From positions 39,152,634 through 39,216,633 of the forward strand of contig CM067354.1 of the NCBI GenBank assembly GCA_034190875.2: a stretch of 64,000 nucleotides of DNA, in the 5' to 3' direction. Position 1 is the stretch's first letter. Each line of letters begins with the position of its first letter. Source of the stretch: Urechis unicinctus. Taxonomy: Eukaryota; Annelida; Polychaeta; Xenopneusta; Urechidae. The notes below the pieces were generated by a model. It ran no database searches and was not told the origin of the DNA. It saw nothing but the letters and a program-made list of their open reading frames with translations. A program made the translations under genes and the position numbers. Of this stretch, positions 33,591 through 46,929 are shown in pieces.

Positions 33591-34724
33591 AGAAATAAAG
33601 GATGTTTTTTTTCTTGTATTTAAAAAATGTAATATGTCAGTTTAACAATCCTCCCGGGCACTACTACCAACCCCTCCCCACAGCTAATGCAACGTCCCAT
33701 CTCCGGCTCCCACCTACATTATCGTCACACAAATAGGTATAAAAGTAGCGGTCGTACTTGAACGAGTAATATTCACACAAAAAGATAATGGAGATCCCCC
33801 AAATTTTGCAACGGCATTTTAAAATGATTTATTCGTGTTTATGCACGACAATTTTTCGATGACAACCAAGAAATGTAGCAATAATATACTTACGTTTCCA
33901 GACAACGCCAAAAGATGAATTCTGCGTTGACAACGCGCCTTGTGAAACGCTAACTAATGACGTCATTAGGATTTTCCTAGCTATACGGCCGCGTTATGAG
34001 AGACCGCATGTTTTCGAAACCTCTCTAATACCCAACAGGAGAACGCGAGGCAGAATGTGGATTCATCTGCTATACTTCGGGTGACGCACACTTCAAACAC
34101 ACTTCCATCAAGGTCATGGTAGGAATCGACTCGTAGTGTTAGAACCCTACATATGCGTACCATAAAATGGTAAGTATGCAAAGATGCTTTTTATAGACGA
34201 ATAAAAAAAATCACTGTCAGGACACTTGCTGCTAGGAGCTAAGTCAGCCTTAGTCATCTGTTATTCAATATGTCAAACGCGTCATTCACTTTTGATATAT
34301 GTGTATACAGTAGCAAATACCGGTTATGGCTTACAGTGAGCATTTATAAAATGGCAGGGGTTGAACATTAAATCATGCTAACAATGGTAAATGTGTCTCG
34401 GTTCGGATTGTGATTGTGCTATGCTTCTCTATGCAGGGTTGTTATGGACAAGGAGCCGGTGTCAGGTACAAAAGGGTTTAGAGCGACGTAACTATCCCAC
34501 TCCTGTTGTTATATTCCAGCTTATTTGACCATTAGCTCGACTGTTCCGCACTAGTGGCTTAACAAAACAGTTTACCATGAAATCTGAAACAGAATATCAG
34601 GAATAAGACAAATAAATTACTGACATATACAGCCCCGTTTCCGTGTGGGTGTCTTATTCGTTGGGGGAATTATTTGTACATTTTAAAATCTGTTTTATCC
34701 TGGCCTCCGAGCTCACAGAGGTTG

Positions 34725-35195
34725 AATGGCGTACGTGAGGTGGGTGTCACATATAAGTAGGGTGGCATACGGGAGCTGGGTGTGACACACAGGTAGGGTG
34801 GCATACGTCAGCTGGTAGTCACACACACATTGGGAAGCATAATTGTGCTGAGTGTCACACGCAGCATACGTGGTTGGGTGTCCGAAATGATATTCGAGGG
34901 AAACACCAGCTGGACGCCATGTGCGAGCTTGGGGTGATGCGTTAACTATTTTGATACGTAACATGGGTGTTGTACGCAAGTTGCATGCCATACATGAGTT
35001 CGAGGTAGTGATCAGCTTGTGATAAGTGGCCTGGGTGTCATATAGGAGCTTGAAGTGGTGAGTAGGGTGTGATACGTGAAATGAGAGTGTTACTACAGCT
35101 CAAGGTGTTGGGCAGGATGTGATAAGTGGGTGTCATGTTACACATGAGGCGGCAAGCAGCGTGCGATTAGTGAACTGTGTGTCATGCCCTTGCTG
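34725..35195 (+). repeat. Minisatellite arrays at the tip of arm Q (inverted relative to S and R)
   Basis: Degenerate units with GGTGGCATACG, GAGCTGGGTGTGACAC and later GTGATAAGTGxCCTGGGTGTC. They are the reverse complement of the arrays in arms S and R, as expected for an arm in the opposite orientation. The 92-aa minus-strand frame through this array is only its translation. Confidence 0.85.
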
Positions 35196-35698
35196 AATAC
35201 TTGCTATACACGAGCTATCCTTGGCGTCACAAATGTGGTGGTAGAAGAAATAAGATATCTCATCAAACACTTGATCTTCGTTATATTCATACGTGAATGT
35301 TATAATTCATCCGATGATAATTCAATCAAGTCAAGGTATGGCCAACCCATAGGCATTTGCCATATGGCATAAGCAGAGTTTTTGTCGCTTAAAATAATCA
35401 ATAATATGTAATAGCATGAATAACAACCAATGCTTACGTCTGTCTTCATCAATTGTGCAAGCAAATATCATCATTGACCTGATGAGCCACATCTGTAATT
35501 TTATATCATGTTGACTGTAACTCTCAGATAGGGTTTTAATAAGTTTGAACGAGATTATAACATTCAGGTTATCATAGACACTCTCCATAACTTCCGAGGA
35601 CTATATATATACAATGACAGAATAAGCAGATTAAGATTATTAACACCTATTTTTCTAAATTGATAACGTTTTGCCTCATTAACTGGTGAAAAGTGTCA

Positions 35699-35930
35699 AT
35701 GATGAACGCTGACATGGTGTTGCATATACCAGTGATGCATAGGCCATTATGGAGCCTCCGTGGGCGAATGCTGACGCACGCTGTTTTGGAGCTTGCTCTA
35801 GTACGTTTATTAGCAACTTTATTAGCTGAATGCATGATTGGTCAATGCGTACATTTCCCAGACAAAGATTGCTTGAAAGACCCTGAACTTGGTTTACCCA
35901 TCATTTGTATTCATATTGATATGCATTTGT
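35699..35930 (+). other. Possible exon (77 codons) with a consensus splice donor
   Basis: From ATG ATG at 35,699 the frame stays open, with LTHAVLELALVRLLATLLAE (hydrophobic helix), then CVHFPDKDCLKDPELGLPII. It reaches a consensus donor sequence TTTGTAAGTG at 35,930. Copy B at about 63,150-63,381 has a TGG-to-TGA change that stops the frame after HRPL. That argues against a functional gene in B, and perhaps against any gene. The protein is not recognised. Confidence 0.25.
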
Positions 35931-36550
35931 AAGTGATTACTCACCGTATATGCGTCCAATATTCCTGTTAATGTTAACTCGTGATATCTATGGCGCTAGA
36001 GGAATTGCGGCTCGCTAATTGGTTAGCTAGTGTAATTCTTACTAAAAGTATTGATAGAAATTTAATCAAGGAAGGGTGTTAATAATAAATTCCGTTGACC
36101 TCCAGCGACAGCAGTTTTAATATAAGTATTTTTTCTCATCTAGTTTAGTTTGAAGCAGTATATATTTAATGCTAAGACTATCGACAAGTTAGCTGATACG
36201 AAATACAATCACAGTTTAGTACATGCAAGTGCACAGTGAAGCGGAGAATTGTATCACTTGTTTGCAACTGCGCACTAAGACATGAGGCCACTGCGAAATT
36301 GATCCAACCGTGGTGTATATAATAGATCCTATAGAGGGTTAATTATAAACGGTCTGCTTTAGTTTGATTATTATTTCATAGCAAATGGGCCTCATTTTTA
36401 CGCATGAAAATAAATAGCATTGGCATTTGTCTGATGCCTTAGGTGCTTTTAACAAGGTTATATGATATCACCAGACCAAAACACTAGAGACTCAAAAATG
36501 AGACATTATATCTATATATTCGCTTATATTAAGCCTTATTCGTTGTTGTA

Positions 36551-38915
36551 TGCTATGATAACGTAATATTTATAAATTAACAGATAATGATGTTTATGTC
36601 TCCAAAGTAACCCCGCAAGCATTAGACCAATACATTGTATGGTCACATTACACCATTATTTCATTCCTTGCGTGGCGATCAAACCAAGTGAGGATAATAT
36701 ACAAAGACATAGGCATCGGCGACGTAATTGCCATATGTTATTGACTACCATAACGATAATTAACTATGAGAAAATGTTGTTCCAGATTAAGCCACGCATA
36801 TAGATGCGCTAAATTGGTCAAGATAACAAAACTTGTAGCGCAATAATGGCACTATTGAGATACAGATCTATTATACATCATCAAGCTATCTACTGATCAT
36901 ATGCATCATCGGATAATGTAAAATTGCTTCTGCAATAAGGTACATAAAATAGAATGCTTCGTTAGCCGCGATTGGTAACTGCTGCGTTTATAGCTCTCGC
37001 GTAATCTTACTTATCGCTGATAGGCGAGGCTAGTTTAGTACTTGGCTAGACAATAAAGAATCCAGTAAATAAAATAGTTCTTGTACCGTGATGTAATGGC
37101 CACAGTAAAGACCACCGTAAAAACTCGTGCGTGTTTATTATAGCGTCAATGCGCATTGATTATATCAGCCTGGATCTGGTAAGAGATCATTCGAATCGAC
37201 CTGCCGTGATTTTGGAGATGATCTATAGAGAATGAGTTTGGTTAGAAATCCCAGACACACGCACATATCTCTCAATTACACGCAAGAAGCAACATTGACT
37301 TCTGTATCGTGGCTTAGAGGTTTTAACAGCTCTCCGGAAAAGTCAGATGGTATCACAAGCCGAAAACGCAGTCGTCTCAGTTATTCAATAATGGTCAAGC
37401 AACCTTTATTACACATGGACAATGATGAACACATTGAAGTAATAGTGTGAAATAAGAAAAGTATCATTTTCCCGTCGATAAAAATATACCTTGAGGAACA
37501 TCGATTTATATCGTGAAATACTGATGCACCTGCACCAATTATTATTACATTGGTTATTTGGGATCCTGAATAATGCGCTTGCCACAAGCTCAATTAAGAA
37601 GCTGGTAAACAAACACACAATAGAAGATATTTGAAGTGGTCCGACTTTCTTATGATATCCTATTAAGAAAATACAATAATCCATTTTGCAGAATACAATA
37701 ATACAGGAACATCATTGCAGAGAAAATGTGACATTGCCATTTGTATTGTTTTCCTCAGTCATAAGCTATTTATTCACCTTCGATTATACTTATCGGAAAT
37801 AGTTATATTAAAAGTTTTAAGCCGACTTTTTACGTTTATCGATATGCATCACCATTTTATTTCGCCATTTAATGGGATTCGTGAGGTCATATGGTATTTG
37901 CCTTTATTCTAAATCCTTGCTTAATGTGGCGATTCAACGATAACATTTGCTGTTTTTGCTCTCAGTCATCAGCTGTTCTTCATTCATGGGCAGTCTTAGA
38001 GCATTCATATATGTAATCCTGACGCATGCAATTTTCTCTTTCATGACTTGTGGACTTTTCATATATTATTCAAATCTGTCGGGGTACATTTGACATATTT
38101 CGTCCCGTAAACCAGGAAGCCAAGCGATTAATTGCAAGAATCCTTCTAGATTCTGCAATAATCTAATGGATGCTGGTGTCGAGTTTATTTGGTTCATGGT
38201 CATTACTTTCATGAACGTGATAACTTGCATTCGGAAAAGCCAATCATATGTTTCGGCTTTTAAACTATGGCACAAGTATAATGACACACGTATCCTGATT
38301 TGTCATGTTATGGTATTTTGAATTTGCATGGCTATCAAAGTGATTTCGTTCAAATTTCATGAAGCTTATATGATCAATAATGCAAAAACTTACCCAATCT
38401 TTAACAAATCTTTCAATAACTCCCAACTCGCCCAGCTCTACCAAATATGTAAAGTATTACTTACGCCAACTGTATTGAAGTCGAGTATGACGCTGAACGA
38501 GTAGGTTCACCTAAAGAGACCGAGTTAGAATCTGTGTCACTTCCTTGGTTACTAGTTTATGATATACTCTCGGTGGCATTCTATTGGATTATCTTGGGCA
38601 CATTGGATGCACTGTTGATCTTAGCGTAGCGTTACATTTCTCTCTATCAGATTATCTACTTAGGGTCTTGCAGTAAATATCTTTGGTTTTCTTTTACCCA
38701 AACATTTGTAGGAATCATAAATAACATCATCGTCATGTTATAATGAGATATAAGGCTAGTATAATTAATAAGCGTGCTTTAAATCTCAAGGAAAGTCACC
38801 ATTGGGATACATAAAACATTAAAGCGACAAGATAATGGTGATAGTAATTTATGACGTCATAAATGCAACAGAGAGAGAAAGCATCAAGCATACACGCGAC
38901 ATCATGGAATCTATC
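36551..38915. other. Unassigned; cannot be compared with copy B
   Basis: B reaches the window edge at the position matching 36,550, so I cannot tell whether the duplication continues. Short frames at 37,232-37,450, 37,409-37,684 (minus, hydrophobic) and 38,066-38,287 have no recognised domain. Two weakly similar stretches with CCTCAGTCATAAGCTATTTATTC and CTCAGTCATCAGCTGTTCTT occur about 220 bp apart (near 37,755 and 37,972). Confidence 0.35.
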
Positions 38916-38922
38916 TAGAAGA

Positions 38923-38935
38923 TGGGGGGGGGGGG
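38923..38935. repeat. Poly-G run
   Basis: About 13 G in a row, just left of the TA-rich tract. Confidence 0.9.
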
Positions 38936-38982
38936 TTGAAGAAATAAATCGCCAACTTTTCGTAGACATGACCGCCAAAAGT

Positions 38983-41312
<2,330 letters not shown>

Positions 41313-41382
41313 AATTGTATGAATATATGAAAATATGTTAAAATTATGCATATAAGGTTAAAAAATTAATACATATTTATAT

Positions 41383-41530
41383 ATACATATTCATGTTCTT
41401 GCAACTTTATTTATACTTATATTTATATTCTAAAAGGACATGGCACACTTTTATAGCATGGAATAGGTGTTGTTAAATGAATATGTAAAAAATTAGGAAT
41501 GTATAAAATTGTAGAGATAAACGTGGTAGA
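41383..41530 (+). repeat. Unique module flanking the TA tract, copy 2
   Basis: Direct repeat of 40,675-40,860 with small indels: CATATTCATGTTCTTGCAAC, ATTCTAAAAGGACATGGCAC, AAAATTGTAGAGATAAACGT. Each copy follows a (TA)n run, so TA run plus module forms a higher-order unit. Confidence 0.85.
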
Positions 41531-41534
41531 CCAC

Positions 41535-42230
41535 TTACGAGTAGCCACTTCTCTGCTCGAGTGAGGATTGAGGAGGCGATTTTTCAGGTGTTAAGGTTTT
41601 CTTGTGAGAGCGTTATCGTCGTCTTATAGCTCTCCCGATGTATTGATGCTATCTTGTATATCCCAATGCGCTCTAGCAGTAATATATTTAAAAGATAGGA
41701 TAGCTTTCTCGGTGCGGTAGCAAATTAGTATAGTCACGGAAATGCGACTACAACAGCACAGTTGACCACATATCGACATAGCGGCACAACCGGGCAGTTA
41801 TTACCTTACCGTTACCATGGAGTGTTTATCACCACAACAGTTCAATCGCACACATAATAGCAAAGGTACAATATAGCTCATACTACGGAGCAATATAACC
41901 CTTATTATCAGAAAAGCACAATCAAGCTCATGTCAGCGGAGAGCGGCGCAATCGAACACATCAACCAGAGTAATACAACGGAGCACTTATCACCAGAACA
42001 CTACAATGGAGCACTAATATCACCAGAACCCTATATTTGAGCTCACAACGCTAGTACTGCTGAATCGAACAGCTGGTACTTGAATAGTACAGCCGAGCTA
42101 TCACACACATAGTACCAGAACCAGAAGATTCGTGCAAACATAACCAGCGCAATACATTTGGTCATATATTACCAAACCAGTCGACCACATATTATGGTAG
42201 GCTTCGTTCATCTTTAACTGCGTGATCTTG
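41535..42230. repeat. Degenerate CA-rich repeats
   Basis: Loose repetition of motifs such as TATCACCAGAACA, TACAATGGAGCAC and CACAATCAAGCTCA between about 41,820 and 42,190, with an irregular spacing near 25-40 bp. No clear unit and no coding potential. Confidence 0.45.
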
Positions 42231-42337
42231 TTAGCTCTGCCCTCACGTGTTCGTGAAATAATCGCAGTAAACCAGCATCGCTCTTCAGGCGTTTTTATTC
42301 GATAATAATCAGCTGGTAATGTGTGTATAATTCTAAC

Positions 42338-42607
42338 CTAATCAAGACATACTTTGAGTGGAGCGTCATTTACCCGAGCGGCTTTAGTTAGTGACATCGC
42401 CACCAGCAACACAGCGATTGACAGTAGGATTGATTCCCAACCCAACGCGTAGCTAATGGAGTGGCCTGTTTTAGCTGTGCTTTGAGGAGGCGTATTTACA
42501 AAAAAGACACATGGTACAAACCACTGTATTGTGAGGCTTTCCAGTGATGCTTGGTGCCGAAAATATGTATAAATATAGATACTCATATGACCAGACATCC
42601 GAAACAA
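42338..42607 (-). other. 89-aa minus frame with one hydrophobic segment
   Basis: The frame contains LGWESILLSIAVLLVAMSLT, which could be a membrane helix, followed by a charged tail. I see no known domain or second copy. It may be chance. Confidence 0.2.
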
Positions 42608-42728
42608 ACATTAGAATGCGCACCATGATTGATTAAGATGTGACTAATGTATGCGCAATTCATGTTACGCCTGCTAGTGAGGGCTGTGTGCTAGTCAGCC
42701 GTTCGTGACAATGTTAAAAAGTCACTTG

Positions 42729-42953
42729 TCATTTGTAGCCATTGGCCAGTGCAACATTAATGAGAAAATGGGAGTGTCGTTCAGACGTGTAATATTGCTT
42801 CACAATGATCAATCGGGCTTCTCTCGTTGGTGCCTCATATAATGATGAAACAAACTGTAATTTTACGGTAATATCCTCAAAAAAATTCAGTTTTGTGACG
42901 CAAACGGAATGAGTAGACAGAGCGGTATTTATGAAGCGCGCCTTTTTACCCAA
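42729..42953 (-). pseudogene. Family Y coding relic 2, longer copy
   Basis: A 74-codon minus-strand frame beginning near MGKKARFINTALSTHSVCVT and continuing KLNFFEDITVKLQFVSSLYE. It parallels the relic at 8,120-8,229 (FIDTTLSYHSVCVRKL) in the frame and in the block before it. The upstream sequence continues the similarity (LEKISSNIRSLG). The function is unknown. Confidence 0.45.
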
Positions 42954-43611
42954 TGAGCGGATATTGCTAGAAATTTTCTCAAGTCAAGTATCATTTACCA
43001 CAGCTCCAAGCCTTCTTCTTTACGACTGGCGCCTAATGAAATCGATGAGAATTGCAAAACAGGTAGAATTGCGGTCCATTTTTCGTGAAAGTGATAAATG
43101 ATAAGGAGGCCAATAAACAATTAAGCACATCAATGTAATGTAAACAGCGTCAAACGGTTTATGATCTATTGAACATCGCCCGCCAATTGGTATACTAACG
43201 GTTTTGCCACTGACATTTCATCAACATTTGAAAACCCCAAAAATACCACAAAAAATACATATCCGGGTTCAAAACAGATAATTGTTGATGGACAAGTATC
43301 TGAATATATTGATTATATAGCAATGGGTAGACACAACTACTTATATCGTGCATTACACAGCATAGCGTCTGTAATTAAACCATAAAAACTTAGCCATGGT
43401 TAGCCATTAAATATTGTTGTCCCTCTATGAGAAATCGGTGTAAATTAGACTACAATCAAATAATAAGAGAGAAAAAACTAAACAATGGCTAAGACAAATA
43501 TCCCATGCAAAATACTAATCAAATGCAAGCGGGTTATAAATGTTATAGTCAGTATCTTAATTGAATTAATACATTAATTATGTTTGATCTACTGTCTGTT
43601 CAAAAGTTGCC

Positions 43612-43900
43612 ACCGACGCCGATCAAGTGCTGATATGGTTCAATAGGCTTTTGCTGTTTCATATGCATTTATCTATAAATCAATTAAATGGAATTGATAG
43701 AGCCATGTATCCGATTATAGCGAATGTCAACTATATGTTTGTACCCGCTGATGATTGTTGCGGTGTTTCAAAGCAAAAGCAATGACCACACACATATATA
43801 CGTTTTTATACCCGACACTGACTGACATTAGCGATGCATCTCCGCAATCAGGTTCCCACAAACTGAATTGTGACGCCCCTTCTAATGTTAACTCCGTGGC
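43612..43900 (+). pseudogene. Family Y coding relic 1, inverted copy
   Basis: Plus-strand reading TDADQVLIWFNRLLLFHMHL aligns with the relic at 5,849-6,031 (minus). After a frame change LMIVAVF, NDHTHIY and FIPD align with 5,620-5,841. Stops and frameshifts make it non-functional. The protein family is not recognised. Confidence 0.45.
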
Positions 43901-44714
43901 TTAAAGCATTGCATGTATAATGAACTGCTGACCTGATGATATCGGTCTGGCATCATTTTGAGTCCTCTCAATGTAGGGAGGAAGGGCAGCACACTCGCTC
44001 AATCCAAGGTCTCCTCTCGAATGTCAAGCTGTCCCTCACGAAAGTCTCTGTTATTGTTGTGGGTATAATGGCAATTGATGTGAATTCACGGGACGGCGAT
44101 TCGCATAATATCAAAGCCGTTTGAAAAAACCGTCCACACCTTCATCCTTCTATCATTATTGTATTTGTTCATAAAGGAGTTCGCAGAATCCATTTTTGCA
44201 TCAAATTGCGTCGCTTTTCGCACAATTCGTTATTAAAAAACTGTCAACACTCTTGTAGTCAGTTATCACATAAGTGACTGTTGCCCCTGCGATAAATGGA
44301 TCCACAGAATTGCATAATCTAATGGTAATCTCCAGGTTTGTCTTAAAGCATAGAACTGATGAATATCATCATCACGGAAACATGTTATACCACTAGCTTG
44401 ATGAAATAATATATCCTATTAGTCATAAAACATAAGTTTAAGTTCACGTCAACAGACGTTAATCATCTCATGCGTATGGACAGACTTGCTCGTATGTTGC
44501 AAGATGGATATTTATCACGCAATGCACTTCCCATCCATTTAAGAGAGAACTTAAATCGTGGGTCAATCAGTGCACGTATTTGTGTCGGCTAACCTTATTG
44601 CTCTTGCGAAGTAAAATAATGACAGCATGCTCACAGCTAGATTTGACTATGGTATCGTGCTGCAGGCATTACTTCTATTTACACAAAAGCGGTCGTAAAT
44701 GGATCCACGATTCA

Positions 44715-44945
44715 GGTATCATTTCGCGTCTGATTGTTTTGCTTTCTTCCTATCCTACCAACTCAAATGCAATTTCACTATAGTTTTATACTATCTCGCA
44801 TTTCAATGATTCATTTGTTAAGCAAAATTAAAGAATCATTGCTCGTCTGATCGTTTTGCTTCGTTCATAGCATACCAACTCTATTAATAAACTTACCGTA
44901 GCTTAATATAAACTCGCATTTCAATGATTAATTTGGCAATTATTC
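44715..44945. repeat. Tandem duplication, ~120-bp unit
   Basis: Two direct copies share CGTCTGATxGTTTTGCTT, CTACCAACTC-like and CTCGCATTTCAATGATTxAT. They lie inside the inverted Y3 copy and are not seen in Y1 or Y2. Confidence 0.8.
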
Positions 44946-45540
44946 AGATTGTCAGATTCTCTTTGTAGGCAATTTACACCCTAGTGTGATCCATTGTGCT
45001 TAGTATGGTGAATTTTGCAATTGATGGCGTGAGAACAAAAATCTTTCCCAAATGGCATAAATGCGGTATTGCTCAGCATTGCAAAAAAAGAAGCCAAAGA
45101 AAACAAATTATGAACGTGAAGTGAAATATCAAATATGTACAGTATGCCAGAGGTGCTTGCTTTGCCAAAGGGTCTCAGCTGTGCATTCGTACTTGCAATT
45201 TGATAAATTACTGGAGCAGAATGTAACCAGAATAAATCAATAAATCAGGGCATCAAGCAAGTCATTCAAGATACTTTAGACATCTTGAGGTATAGTCAGG
45301 GGTGGACGACGGAGGAGCATATAGCAATGTAGGTACAATGCGGAATATATTTATTGCTGTACATAGCTCTTTAATGGTGCCTTGTTAGTGCTTCATCAGT
45401 ACTTGATTGCATGTGACCCAGAACAAAATTATAGCTACAGTAATATGGACTAGATCTGTAGCAAAGTGCATGATAGACAAAAGTATGGATACATGCAACA
45501 TGCCTTGTGTTTTCGTTCTTAACTTCGGCTGGCTAATGCT

Positions 45541-46929
45541 GTTGTTACATCGCAGATGTACGTTTCAATAAAGAATACTTTTTTAATCATCTGGCAACGG
45601 AACCATCAGTTCAAATCCGCTAACGGTGCTTTTTTAAAGGCACGCTCTAATATGTGTTGCATTTCAAGTTAAGGGAGGCGTATTTGAGAGTATGGCTTAT
45701 GAAATCATTGTTGCATTATTCAACAATTGCATCTTATTTGTTTGATTAACATATTTACTGCGCCTACAGGATCGAATTTCTGAAAACAACACGGAAAAGC
45801 ACTATAGAAACATTGTGTTCATACTTTCAAGTCTATGGTGTACGTTGTTGTATTAGAGGCATATCAACGAAATATATTTCTATTGGAATATATGACAAGT
45901 TTTAAGGCATATGATTAAAGATAATTGCCTTGTAAATGTATTCAAACGATGTGCATTGAAACACATTTCTGTAGAAATGTAAATGTTAATCCACACAATG
46001 ATTGCGCTTGTTGCAATAACATCGTTGTACTAACGCTTACCAACGTGTAATAGAATAACTGAGAAAGAATTAATTATAACCAGTGTACAATAACTTTAAC
46101 AAACATTATATACCACATCATAAATGACAGCTTGGTAGTATATACCTCTCATACAGTACAGACAAACAGTTTTCTATATGTTTACAAGTTGACAAAAATA
46201 ACCAGTTGTTCTGCTTTTTTCATGCACACGTACCTTTTAATGAAAGAGCCTTCACAATAGCCGTGACTTATGTCTGGAGCCTAAGTGGTTTTCCAAATTC
46301 CGGAGCAAAGGTAGCGTGACACACCAAAGAAACACACAAAGGACTCGTAACTTAACTTAGCAATGTGCAGCATTACATTCGGGGTAACATAGCTCTCAGT
46401 AAATGGAAATTGCGTCACTTACCTTCATTCAGCTTAATGCTCAGTACACTTAATAGCCTCGTGTCACAAAAATAGATTGAACTCACACAATTATGTTTGT
46501 CAAATATGACTGTTCATATAACATCATTATAGTATTGCCCGAGGTATACCGTATGAGGGCTGGATATTAGCGTTGTTAAGGCGTTACTCTGCAGCGTATC
46601 TCAAGTTAACTAGTGAACCTTTTTTGAACGGTAAAGCACCTCTTCTTACACCTTATCGTAAGACTCGTCGTAAAAAGAACTTTAATAAGAAATTCAATTT
46701 TAGGCATTGTTTAAATCCAATGAATCAGAAACGCCATTTTATTGGTAGATTGAAGGAAAACATTTTCAAAATGAAAACAGTGTGTACGATAAGGGCTGCA
46801 CCCTTAGAGATTCCGCTAATCTTAACACAATCACACATATATGCTTAACAAAATGATGCAGTTACTATGCCGACATATTTCAATCAATCAATCGTGAGTT
46901 AAAACTTATGATGGCACAGAGAAAACAGT
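45541..46929. other. Unassigned, with a short repeat at 46,258-46,365
   Basis: The piece at 46,258-46,365 matches 1,440-1,560 directly. The frame at 46,573-46,848 (91 aa) has a basic stretch (YRKTRRKKNFNKKFNFRHCL) but no recognised domain. Otherwise no feature is seen. Confidence 0.35.

Larger units (their letters stand above)
30743..33993. mobile_element. PIF/Harbinger transposon, copy A
   Basis: The element starts CGCGGCCGTAT (30,743-30,753) and ends ATACGGCCGCG (33,983-33,993), perfect 11-bp inverted repeats. It is flanked by TTA at 30,740-30,742 and 33,994-33,996, the 3-bp TWA duplication typical of PIF/Harbinger. It has two convergent genes, as this superfamily does: a DDE transposase on the plus strand and a Myb/SANT-like DNA-binding protein on the minus strand. 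Length 3,251 bp. The transposase has a frameshift and a stop, so this copy is inactive by itself. Confidence 0.95.
24900..35220 (+). mobile_element. Family X repeat arm Q (plus orientation), interrupted by two transposons
   Basis: Arm Q starts near AACCGTAGATGGGCAT (matching the reverse complement of arm S near 16,100). It runs through the relic at 25,710, the GAGTAACAC block and the CCCCGCCCC block. It then passes the CCTCCACAATCCACCC block, the GATCATTTAAAATC block and the GAATGTGGAATCATC block to the minisatellite at 34,725-35,195. A 3.1-kb DNA transposon (26,165-29,271) and a Harbinger element (30,743-33,993) sit inside it. After the Harbinger insert the GCAGAATGTGGATTCATCTG block appears a second time, so the host sequence is partly duplicated there. 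Confidence 0.75.
16519..36550 (+). repeat. Large direct duplication, copy A
   Basis: This 20-kb segment matches 47,028-64,000 in the same order and orientation. Homology starts sharply at TTTGTTGCCATTGCCGACGG (16,519 here; 47,028 in B). Landmarks keep nearly constant offsets: about 31.3 kb at the left, 31.0 kb before the 3.1-kb transposon and 27.45 kb after it. By eye the copies differ by a few percent substitutions plus many indels. The right end here is set by the window edge on the B side, so the real end is unknown. Confidence 0.95.
42700..45540 (-). repeat. Family Y repeat, inverted copy Y3
   Basis: The reverse complement matches parts of 2.6-8.25 kb in the same order: 45.5-44.5 kb with Y1/Y2, 43.9-43.6 kb with 5.6-6.0 kb, and 43.0-42.7 kb with 8.1-8.25 kb. 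Shared short stretches include GGGATTGCTCAGCA-like, GGTTCAATAG and CATTCCGTTTGCGTCA. It is strongly diverged, so conserved amino-acid stretches are more visible than the DNA match. Confidence 0.6.

Noticed and set aside
30743-33993. Harbinger element as an active autonomous copy
   Set aside because: Exon 1 is frameshifted near 31,200, exon 2 has a TAA near 31,962, and both accessory exons carry frameshifts.
34713-34991. 92-codon minus frame with repeated YAxxxxCxTQ (also 62,164-62,442)
   Set aside because: It is the translation of the minisatellite array; the apparent protein repeat follows from the DNA repeat.
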